From positions 1 through 14,881 of the forward strand of contig DASTHS010000082.1 in the NCBI GenBank assembly GCA_035718085.1: 14,881 nucleotides of DNA, in the 5' to 3' direction. The translations under genes and the position numbers were made by a program. Positions 6,737-13,026 of this stretch are shown in pieces. Position 1 is the stretch's first letter. Each line of letters opens with the position of its first letter. The notes beneath the pieces are model-generated. The model ran no database searches, was not told where the DNA came from, and was given only the letters and a program-made list of their open reading frames with translations. The stretch comes from DASTHS01 sp035718085 (GTDB taxonomy: Bacteria > Actinomycetota > Acidimicrobiia > Acidimicrobiales > Palsa-688).

Positions 6737-6985
6737 GTGTCGGCGGCGGTCGGCGACGCCGGCTGGCGCCTGCTGCTCGGCGCCGTGCATGCGACGGTGC
6801 CGGTCGACGGTCTCGCCGCCGCCGCAGAGCTGGCCGCGGCCCTGACGGTGCTCAAGGCCAGCGGCGCGCGGGGTGGTCGGTGCGCACGCCCGCACCGGCC
6901 CGCACCTCGACCATCCCCGAGCGCCGGTCGAACCAGGCGTCGACCGCCTCGAACGGTGGGCGGTCGGGGAAGCGGGGGTAGCTGA
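6737..6985 (+). pseudogene. Possible truncated pterin-4a-carbinolamine dehydratase-like fragment
   Basis: Codons from about 6704 to 6845 read like the N-terminal part of the 4a-hydroxytetrahydrobiopterin dehydratase-like domain found in actinobacterial proteins: GWRLLLGAVHATVPVDG, then an Ala/Leu-rich helix. The expected histidine-containing core never follows. Instead the frame runs into Arg/Pro-rich antisense-like sequence opposite the 3' end of the minus-strand gene that ends at 6852. This looks like a remnant cut at about 6845-6860. The start is unclear (GTG 6737 is the first in-frame candidate). The family resemblance is weak and could be chance. Confidence 0.3.
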
Positions 6986-7595
6986 CCGCCCCGGACGGGC
7001 AGCGGGCCCCGCTCCCGGGGTCGTGGGCCATCACCGCGACCTCCCACCGGGGGACCACGTCCGGTGTGACCGCCCCGGCGTAGAGCTCCCAGAAGCCGGT
7101 GCCCCCGCTGCCGATCGTCGCCGGTCGCGACGGGGAGGCCCGGGGGAAGGCGATGGCACCGGCATCGACCGCCCTGCCGTCCGGGGGCGTCACGGTGAGG
7201 CGGAAGCGGTCGCCACCGCCCGCCGACGTGGGGACGGCGCCCGCCCGCCAGAGGGCGAACCGCCACCGGCCGGGTCGGAGCCGCACCGGCAGGCGCACGC
7301 CGACGAAGCCGCCCTCGTGGTCGCCGACTTCCGCGTACCCGCCGGCCGCCACCTCGAGGTCGTCGCCCGAGCGGGTGGCCCACGAGCTGAAGATCACGCC
7401 CGGGCCCACGCCGCCGACCCCGGGCCGGAACAGGTCGGTCTGCACGCCCAGGTACCAGCCGGCGCCGTCGATCGTGCCGTTGTCGAGCGCCAGGTACTGG
7501 CCGACGCCGGGCGGGGCCTCGGTGCGCACCTTGACCTGCCACACCCGACCGGCCATGGGGGAGCCCCAGCCCCAGTGCAGGTAGGCGCCGGCCAC
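6852..7595 (-). CDS. Uncharacterised beta-rich protein, faintly DUF3472-like
   Basis: This minus-strand gene of about 247 residues has balanced, protein-like composition. It is rich in Trp, Gly and aromatic residues: YLHWGWGS near the start, then a segment with LDNGTIDGAGWYLGVQTD, GVIFSSWATRSGDD, GGFVGVRLPV and GRWRFALWRAG. The order 'WYLGxQ ... IFSSW ... G(E/H)EGG ... W' recalls DUF3472, a lectin-like beta-sandwich family, but the match is by eye and modest. No signal peptide is evident. The start is uncertain: GTG 7595 keeps the YLHWGW strand, while ATG 7556 is shorter and the frame is open to 7745. It lies 59 bp after the truncated DUF4157 gene on the same strand. Whether it was once part of that protein's payload cannot be decided here. 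Confidence 0.65.
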   Translation of the reverse strand: MAGAYLHWGWGSPMAGRVWQVKVRTEAPPGVGQYLALDNGTIDGAGWYLGVQTDLFRPGVGGVGPGVIFSSWATRSGDDLEVAAGGYAEVGDHEGGFVGVRLPVRLRPGRWRFALWRAGAVPTSAGGGDRFRLTVTPPDGRAVDAGAIAFPRASPSRPATIGSGGTGFWELYAGAVTPDVVPRWEVAVMAHDPGSGARCPSGAVSYPRFPDRPPFEAVDAWFDRRSGMVEVRAGAGVRTDHPARRWP

Positions 7596-7654
7596 CGGGA
7601 GCCGCAGGCGGGGCCGGGTTCGCTCACCCCGGAGGCGGCGCCACGCCCCCCCAG

Positions 7655-8176
7655 TCAAGCCGGGACCGTGCGCAGCCCCTGCCGGCCCGCGGGACCCGGC
7701 GCAAGGGTCAGGCCGGAGGCCGTGCGGCGCTGCGGCGGACCCCACCCTGCCGGGTGGTGCGGGTCGGCGCCGGCCCGGAACTCGTTCGGCAGGCTCCTGC
7801 CGCCACCCCGCTTGGCCTCGACCGCCGCCTCGTCGACCGCCAGCACGTCGCCACCCTCGACGCCGATGGCTGCCGGCCCCCCGGCGAGTCGGCGGATCGA
7901 TCCGCCGACGTCGTGCCCGCAGGCCTCGTCGTGGCGGGTCGGGTGGCTGCTGCAGCGACGCACGACGCGCGAGGCCACCGCGTCGGCCTCGGCCTCGAGG
8001 GGGTCGCGTGCCGACCCGACGACCAACTTCCCCTGGGCGATCAGCGTCCGGCCGTTGCGGTTCCCGAGGAGTGACCGCGCCCTGGCGTCGCCGGGCGGGC
8101 GGCCGGCCCGCCGCTCGGGGCCGCCGGTGGGTGCCTCGGGCGTCGAGACCCTCCGCCTTCGTTCCGATCGTTCCAC
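7655..8176 (-). CDS. Truncated DUF4157 (eCIS core) protein lacking the peptidase core
   Basis: This 173-residue protein is a paralogue of the leader of the intact gene ending at 10212. Residues 37-74 match residues 35-72 of the full protein at 26 of 38 positions, including the eCIS-type signature KLVVGS then DPLEAEADAVA. The second shared block is GGD...DEAAV followed by SLPNEFR (128-134). Directly after FRAGAD the homology ends. The part carrying DFSxVRxHTG and HExxH is replaced by about 35 unrelated Pro/Gly/Arg-rich residues, and no other frame restores it, so a deletion is likely. The gene keeps an AGGGGG ribosome binding site 6 nt before GTG 8176 and a plausible promoter, so it may still be expressed as a leader-only protein. 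It is either a pseudogene or a repurposed fragment. Confidence 0.75.
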   Translation of the reverse strand: MERSERRRRVSTPEAPTGGPERRAGRPPGDARARSLLGNRNGRTLIAQGKLVVGSARDPLEAEADAVASRVVRRCSSHPTRHDEACGHDVGGSIRRLAGGPAAIGVEGGDVLAVDEAAVEAKRGGGRSLPNEFRAGADPHHPAGWGPPQRRTASGLTLAPGPAGRQGLRTVPA

Positions 8177-8182
8177 CGGGCG

Positions 8183-8188
8183 CCCCCT
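8183..8188 (-). promoter_or_regulatory. Ribosome binding site of the truncated DUF4157 gene
   Basis: AGGGGG on the minus strand, 6 nt before the GTG at 8176, is one of the strongest Shine-Dalgarno sites in the window. It selects this GTG as the start. Confidence 0.65.
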
Positions 8189-8208
8189 GCGGTCGTTCCG
8201 CGGTGGGG

Positions 8209-8238
8209 AAGATAGCCGTACCCGTGGTCGCCCGTCAC
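8209..8238 (-). promoter_or_regulatory. Candidate promoter of the truncated DUF4157 gene
   Basis: On the minus strand, GTGACG (8238-8233, four of six to TTGACA) is followed after 18 bp by TATCTT (8214-8209, a TANNNT-type -10). The GTG start lies 32 bp further on, with a ribosome binding site between. It sits in the 87-bp divergent region shared with the AAA+ ATPase gene. Confidence 0.4.
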
Positions 8239-8263
8239 CGGCGGGTGTGCGACGCTGGGCGAG

Positions 8264-10195
8264 GTGATCGACGCTCCGGGATGGGAGTCCCTGGCCGACA
8301 GCCTGCTGCTCCGGGCAGCGTTGACCGCCAGGCTCGGCTTCGACCGGGCGCCGAACCCCCTTGCCGGGTACACGGTCGACGACGCGGAGGTCGATGCCCT
8401 GCTCGCCGGCCTCCCGGGGCTCGACAGGGAGCCCCCCCTCGTCGTCGCCGACGACCTCCGGAAGGTGCTCGACGAGGCCGACGACCGGGTGCACGAGGCG
8501 CGCCGCGATTTCGAGGCATGGCTCGAGGGTGGCCTCGACGGTGCCGGTCGCTTCCCGACGCTGTGCGAGCACGCGCGTCTCGGGTTGGTCGACGCCGAGG
8601 TGCTGGCCCTGCTGCTGGCGGTGGAGGTCGACCCTCGACGGCAGCGCCTCGTCGGGTACATCGCCGACGACATCACCCTGCGGCGCTTGACCATGTGGAC
8701 GCTGCGACTCGTCGCCGGCGACGCCGCGCTCGCCGCCGCGGCCCCCACCGGCGCCCTCCGCCGTGCCTGCCTGCTGGCGCCGGCCGGTGGCGACGCATGG
8801 GCGGCCCAGCCGCTGGCCGTCGCCCCGACCGTGGTGTGGTTCGTCGCAGGCGACGACGGGCCCGACCCGGCGCTGCCCTCCACGGCCGAGACCTACCGCA
8901 CCGGCCTGACGGGCGGCGGTGCCGGCGTGGTCGCGGTCGTCAGCGGTCGGGATCGGGTCCGTCGGATCGAGGCGGTCGCCGGTGCGGTGGCGCGCCCGTC
9001 GGTGATCGCCACGCCTCCTCCCGACGACGCGCCGGGCTGGGAGGCGCTCGTGCGCTGGGCGTCGCTCACCGGCGCGGCGGTGGCGCTCGAGTTCGGCGAC
9101 GGCATGCCCGGGGCCGCCCGGCGCCGCATCGAGGAGGCGTGGCACCTGTCGTGGGGCATCTGCAGTCCGAGCCCCCTTGCCGTCGCTGACCTGCCCGACC
9201 GGCCGTGGGTGGCCGTCGACCCCGCCCCGGCGGTGGCCACCACCCAGGAGTGGGCCGACGCCTTCGGCGGCGAGCGCCCGGACGGTGCCGACGCCTACCG
9301 GCTCACCGCCGACCAGTTGCGGGCCGTGAGCCGGGCTGCGCCTGCCTTCGGTGGCAACCTCGCCGAGGCGGTGCGGCGCCTCGCCGGGCAGGTCAGCGGC
9401 ACAGCCGAGCGCATCCGGCCGGCCCGCACCTGGGACGACCTCATCCTCGACCCCGAGCGGGCGGCGCGCGTGCAGGAGGTGGCGATCCGCTGCCGGCACC
9501 GCACCAAGGTCTTCGACGAGTGGGGTCTGGCGCCGCAGCCGTCGACCGGGGTGGTGGCGCTGTTCGCGGGGCCGTCGGGCACCGGCAAGACCCTGGCGGC
9601 AGAGGTGATCGCCGGGGAGGTCGGCGTCGACCTGTTCAAGGTCGACCTGGCCAACATGGTCAGCAAGTACATCGGCGAGACCGAGAAGAACCTCTCGGCC
9701 ATCTTCGACGCCGCCGAGGCGAGCAACGTCGCCCTGTTCTTCGACGAGGCCGACTCGCTGCTCGGCAAGCGCTCGGAGGTGTCAGACGCCCACGACCGCT
9801 ACGCCAACATCGAGGTCGCCTACCTGCTGCAGCGCCTCGAGCGCTACGAGGGCCTGGCCATCATGGCCACCAACCTCCTGCGCAACATCGACACGGCGTT
9901 CCTCCGGCGCATCCACGTCATCGTCGAGTTCGCCGTCCCCGAACCGGCCGAGCGGCGCCGGATCTGGCGCCGCTGCATGCCGCCCTAGGCGCCGGTCGCG
10001 GACGACCACGACCTCGACCGCTTCGCCGACGGGGTGGAAGTGGCGGGTGGCGCCATCCGCAACGCGGTGGCGACCGCGGCGTTCCTCGCCGCCGACGAGG
10101 GCGCACCGATCGGCCAGGCCCACGTGGCTGCCGGGCTGGCGCGCGAGATGCAGAAGCTCGGGCGCCTCTTCGACCGAGCGGCGCTCGGCCTGTGA
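8264..10195 (+). pseudogene. eCIS-associated AAA+ ATPase interrupted by an in-frame TAG
   Basis: The family is the Afp15-like AAA+ ATPase that accompanies extracellular contractile injection systems, thought to act in particle assembly or effector handling. The N-terminal half shows the family pattern: LGFDRAPNPLAGYTVDDAEVD at about residues 24-44, then a helical/ligase-like region. The C-terminal half is a classic AAA+ module: Walker A GPSGTGKT at 436-443, Walker B LFFDEAD with D494 and E495, sensor 1 N537 in MATNLLRN, and FLRRI. The reading frame meets TAG at 9986-9988 (codon 575) after MPP. The same frame then stays open for 68 more codons to TGA at 10193, with typical lid sequence (GGAIRNAVATAAFLAA, EMQKLGRLF), so the intact protein would be about 643 residues. 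The 574-residue product lacks the C-terminal lid and sensor 2. A G-to-T change of a Glu codon would explain it. Readthrough or sequencing error are alternatives. GTG 8264 has only a weak upstream site. Confidence 0.88.
9986..9988 (+). other. In-frame TAG (amber) in the AAA+ ATPase gene
   Basis: This is the premature stop in the ATPase. The flanking codons read MPP-TAG-APVADDHDLDRF, matching the family's usual 'PP-Glu-AP' linker entering the lid domain. A single base change from GAG would produce it. There is no frameshift. Confidence 0.85.
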
Positions 10196-10214
10196 TGCGC
10201 CGAAGCGCCGATCA
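10193..10214. terminator. Possible bidirectional terminator hairpin between convergent stops
   Basis: A dyad spans the 16-bp gap between the convergent ATPase and DUF4157 genes: TGAT (10193-10196), GCGC, CGAA loop, GCGC, a 2-nt bulge, then ATCA (10211-10214). It includes both TGA stop codons and gives a GCGC-TTCG-GCGC tetraloop on the minus strand. There is no T-run, so it is only a candidate. Confidence 0.35.
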
Positions 10215-12107
10215 CCCGTCGAGGACGGGGCCGCCGAAGGCCTGGTAGGCGTCCATGATCTCGGGCGAGAAGGTCTTCCCCATGACCGTGCCCACGAAGA
10301 CCTCGGCGACGAACTCCTTGGGGTTGCCGCCGGCGTAGCCGCTCACCTCCGACCTCGCCCGGGCCTGGATCCCCTTGCCGTTCAGCACGCTCCAGTTGAG
10401 GTCGGCGAACATCTTCGGGTTCAGCACCGAGTGCATGAGGTGGCCGAGCTCGTGGACGCAGGACCAGACACCGCGCTCGTCCTTGTACCGCTCGAGGTCT
10501 TCACCCGCCCGGCCGGCCGACAGCGATGTGGCGACGGTGGAGTCGAGCACCGAGGGCGTCAACAGCAGCACGTCCGGCATGTAGAACTCGGCGCGAGCGA
10601 ACTCCTTGTGGACCTCGACGCCCGCCGCCTTGCTGCCGCTGACACCACGCCCGAACTTGGGGAGGATGACGTGGATCGTCGGCCGTTGCTTGATCCGGCG
10701 CCCGACGATGTCTAGGGCGGCTTCCAGCGCCTTGAGGCGCGCCGCGGCACCCCACGTGTCGGTGTCGTCCTTGGTCACGACGACGGGGAACCCGGCCAGC
10801 TTCTGGTTCTCGGTGACGAGCTTGCCCTTGTTGCTGCCCGATTTCTGGTGCTGCTCGACCTCGGCGTTGGCTCCGGTGAACTGGTCTTTCAGGTCGTCCG
10901 TGGCGCCCAACTTCTCCACGGCGTCTTCCTTGGTGGTGCCCCCGCGCAGCCCCGCGCCCTTCTCGTACCCCTCGAGCATCTCGAGCATCGCCTTGCGGTG
11001 GGCGGCGTGCAGCTGTTGCAGCGCCTCGTCGGTGATGAGGCCGTCGTCGCCGCGCTCGAAGAGCGCATCCCACATGCCCCCGCGCGAGTCTCCGCCGCGC
11101 TTGGCGTACTCGCCGGCCCGCCCGCCGTACTTCTTCCAGGCCTCCTGCTTCTCCTCGGCGAGCTTCGCCTTGTTCTGGCGATCCCGGACGTCGACGAGGA
11201 GCTCGTCGATCTTGTCGTTCAGGTCGGCGACCATGAGGCTGCGCACGGAGCCGTCGGTCTTCGTCCGCCTCCAGGCGTTGATGGCGTCGAGCACGGGCGT
11301 GAGCAGCCCCAGCCTCGTCTTCCAGTCGCCGGGCGGGTGGTTGGCGCCCTTGGTCACCCAGGTGGCGACCGCCTTGTCGATCGCCTTGAGCTCGCCGGAG
11401 CGCGGCTTGCCCTTCACCGCCGAGTACTGCTTCCAGTCGCGCAGGACGTCGAGCCCCGTGGGAGGGGTACGGGGCACGGCGGTCTTGCGGTGGACGCGAC
11501 GGACGCCGCCCTGCTGCACGGTGTGGGTGAGCTCGTGCGACAGCAGGTGGGCTCCGGCCTTCGAGCTCGTGTCGGGCATGCCGTCCCGGAAGAAGATGTC
11601 GTTCCCGATGGTGAAGGCCTCGGCGCCGAAGCTCCGGTTGAGGCGGGTGGCCTCACGCCCGGTGTGCAGGCGCACGCTGCTGAAGTCTGCGGCCATCGCA
11701 CCCTCGGCGTGGCTCCTGAAGGCGGCCGGCAGCGACGTGCCCCCCGTGCGGGCACGGTCGACCGCGGCTTCGTCGGCGGCCTGGACGTCGCCCCCCTCGG
11801 CGCCGATCGGCAGCCCGACGGCCGCCTTCCGGCGCACGCGCTCGGACGGTTCGGGTCGGCCGACGTCCGACCTGGCGATGGTGCCGTGGAAGCTGGCGGC
11901 GACCTGGTCGGCCACGGCGTCTGCTTCGGCCTCGAGCGGGTCGCTGGCCGAGCCGACGACCAGCTTGGGTTGGGCGAGCAGGCGCGCCGCCACCCGGTTC
12001 CCGAGCACCGCTCGCGGGTCGAGCCCGGCGGCGGTCTGTTCGGGCAGTTCCGTGGGCCGGGCTGCCGACCCCTCGTGACGACGGACCCTGCCAGCCGCTC
12101 GGCGCAT
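10212..12107 (-). CDS. DUF4157 (eCIS core) effector with C-terminal zincin metallopeptidase domain
   Basis: This 631-residue protein is probably an eCIS effector. The leader contains AQPKLVVGS then DPLEAEADAVA (46-67), the usual N-terminal signature of DUF4157 proteins. The DUF4157 core follows: SLPAAFR (125-131), DFSSVRLHTG (141-150), AFTIGNDIFF (164-173) and HELTH at 191-195 with TVQQGG. A charged, helix-rich linker spans about 205-500. The C-terminal domain carries a second zincin motif, HELGHLMH at 552-559, and NPKEFVAEVF at 595-604, where E598 could be the third zinc ligand. This HExxH-plus-EFxAE layout recalls anthrax lethal-factor-like peptidases, so a proteolytic toxin payload is inferred. 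No signal peptide is present, as expected for cargo loaded into an injection particle. The ATG at 12107 has a strong AAGGGGG site 7 nt upstream. The gene is transcribed divergently from the response regulator. Confidence 0.92.
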   Translation of the reverse strand: MRRAAGRVRRHEGSAARPTELPEQTAAGLDPRAVLGNRVAARLLAQPKLVVGSASDPLEAEADAVADQVAASFHGTIARSDVGRPEPSERVRRKAAVGLPIGAEGGDVQAADEAAVDRARTGGTSLPAAFRSHAEGAMAADFSSVRLHTGREATRLNRSFGAEAFTIGNDIFFRDGMPDTSSKAGAHLLSHELTHTVQQGGVRRVHRKTAVPRTPPTGLDVLRDWKQYSAVKGKPRSGELKAIDKAVATWVTKGANHPPGDWKTRLGLLTPVLDAINAWRRTKTDGSVRSLMVADLNDKIDELLVDVRDRQNKAKLAEEKQEAWKKYGGRAGEYAKRGGDSRGGMWDALFERGDDGLITDEALQQLHAAHRKAMLEMLEGYEKGAGLRGGTTKEDAVEKLGATDDLKDQFTGANAEVEQHQKSGSNKGKLVTENQKLAGFPVVVTKDDTDTWGAAARLKALEAALDIVGRRIKQRPTIHVILPKFGRGVSGSKAAGVEVHKEFARAEFYMPDVLLLTPSVLDSTVATSLSAGRAGEDLERYKDERGVWSCVHELGHLMHSVLNPKMFADLNWSVLNGKGIQARARSEVSGYAGGNPKEFVAEVFVGTVMGKTFSPEIMDAYQAFGGPVLDG

Positions 12108-12114
12108 CAGTTGA

Positions 12115-12121
12115 CCCCCTT
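12115..12121 (-). promoter_or_regulatory. Ribosome binding site of the DUF4157 effector
   Basis: AAGGGGG on the minus strand lies 7 nt before the ATG at 12107. It resembles the site of the truncated paralogue and fixes the start within a longer open frame. Confidence 0.7.
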
Positions 12122-12133
12122 CGGACGCGCCTG

Positions 12134-12162
12134 ACTCTACTGTGCGCCGTCCCCGCGTTCCT
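12134..12162 (-). promoter_or_regulatory. Candidate effector promoter (GGAAC / TAGAGT)
   Basis: On the minus strand GGAAC (12161-12157) is followed after 17 bp by TAGAGT (12139-12134), a TANNNT -10 box about 27 bp before the ATG. GGAAC also resembles the -35 element of many ECF sigma factor promoters, so either a housekeeping or a stress-type promoter is possible. Confidence 0.35.
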
Positions 12163-12226
12163 AGGCTCGATTGCCCTCGTGCGCCGTCGCGCCGGGATCT
12201 CCGAGGGCGGCCTGAGGGGCCCCACC

Positions 12227-12232
12227 TAGTCT
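12227..12232 (+). promoter_or_regulatory. -10 box of a leaderless response-regulator transcript
   Basis: TAGTCT ends 7 nt before the GTG at 12240, and no ribosome binding site lies between. This TANNNT spacing is the standard arrangement for leaderless genes in actinobacteria, so transcription probably begins at or next to the GTG. Confidence 0.55.
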
Positions 12233-12239
12233 CTGCTCC

Positions 12240-12944
12240 GTGGCAGCGGACCAACCAAAGGTCCTCGTCGTCGACGACGAGGAGCACATCACCGAGCTGC
12301 TGGCCATGGGCCTCGGCTTCAACGGCTTCGCCGTCGAGCGGGCCGCCTCGGGGCGCGACGCCCTCACCGCCATCGACGCCTGGCGCCCCGACCTGGTGGT
12401 GCTCGACGTGATGCTGCCCGACCTCGACGGCTTCGAGGTGGCCCGCCGGGTGCGTGACCGGGAGGGTGCCGGTCGGCACCTGCCGATCATCTTCCTCACC
12501 GCGAAGGATGCGACGGCCGACAAGGTGCAGGGCCTGCGCCTCGGCAGCGACGACTACGTGACCAAGCCGTTCAGCATCGAGGAGCTCATCGAGCGGGTGA
12601 AGGCGGTGCTGCGCCGGTCGGGCGACGGCGGGGGCGACCGCAGCCGGCTGAGCTTCGCCGACCTCGAGCTCGACGAGGACACCCGCGAGGTGTGGCGGGC
12701 CGGCCAGTCGGTCGAGCTCACGCCCACGGAGTTCAAGCTGCTGCAGTACCTGCTGGCCAACGCCCGCCGGGTGCTCACCCGCGACCAGATCCTCGAGCAC
12801 GTGTGGGACTACACCTTCTCAGGCAACGCCAGCGTGCTGGAGACCTACATCAGCTACCTGCGCCACAAGGTCGACGTGGTCGACCCGCCGCTGATCCACA
12901 CGGTCCGCGGCGTGGGCTACAGCCTCCGGCTGCCGCGCGCCTGA
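12240..12944 (+). CDS. OmpR/PhoB-family two-component response regulator
   Basis: This 234-residue cytoplasmic regulator has an N-terminal receiver domain with the acidic pair D12-D13 in VVDDEE, phospho-acceptor D56 in VVLDVMLPDLDG, T87 in FLTAKD and K109 in YVTKPF. The C-terminal winged-helix DNA-binding domain has LTPTEFKLLQYLL, VLTRDQILEHVW, the recognition-helix region VLETYISYLRHK and the wing ending in TVRGVGYSLR. All catalytic residues are intact, so it should be phosphorylated by a histidine kinase, but none is in the window. In actinobacteria such regulators often sit beside a sensor kinase and a GT39 transferase, so the kinase may lie beyond the right edge. The GTG start has a leaderless-type -10 box. 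It shares a 132-bp divergent region with the DUF4157 effector, making cross-regulation possible. Confidence 0.95.
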   Translation: MAADQPKVLVVDDEEHITELLAMGLGFNGFAVERAASGRDALTAIDAWRPDLVVLDVMLPDLDGFEVARRVRDREGAGRHLPIIFLTAKDATADKVQGLRLGSDDYVTKPFSIEELIERVKAVLRRSGDGGGDRSRLSFADLELDEDTREVWRAGQSVELTPTEFKLLQYLLANARRVLTRDQILEHVWDYTFSGNASVLETYISYLRHKVDVVDPPLIHTVRGVGYSLRLPRA

Positions 12945-12964
12945 CCGCCCCGGCGCCGGGGCGG
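12945..12964 (+). terminator. 20-bp perfect palindrome after the response regulator
   Basis: Directly after the TGA (12942-12944) lie two 10-nt perfectly complementary GC-only arms: CCGCCCCGGC (12945-12954) and GCCGGGGCGG (12955-12964). They can fold as an 8-bp stem with a GCGC loop. It is terminator-like in position and strength but has no T-run, as is usual in high-GC actinobacteria. It separates the regulator from the following glycosyltransferase. Confidence 0.55.
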
Positions 12965-13026
12965 GCGGCGACGGCCCAGCCACCCCGCAGCGCCCGCTCA
13001 GGGTGCTCCAAGCTTCGTTCCCGACG

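Noticed and set aside
10195..10248. Continuation of a second plus-strand frame (9205-10248) across the ATPase as a frameshifted C-terminus
   Set aside because: The family-like lid sequence continues in the original frame after the TAG, so there is no frameshift. The other frame is Arg/Gly-rich shadow sequence.
7655..12107. Insertion sequence or transposon around the eCIS-like island
   Set aside because: I saw no transposase, integrase, tRNA or convincing terminal inverted repeats at its edges.
10212..12800. Reading the DUF4157 gene from the far-upstream frame start at 12800
   Set aside because: The upstream part is antisense to the response regulator. The ATG at 12107 has a strong ribosome binding site, and the protein has its family leader from there.
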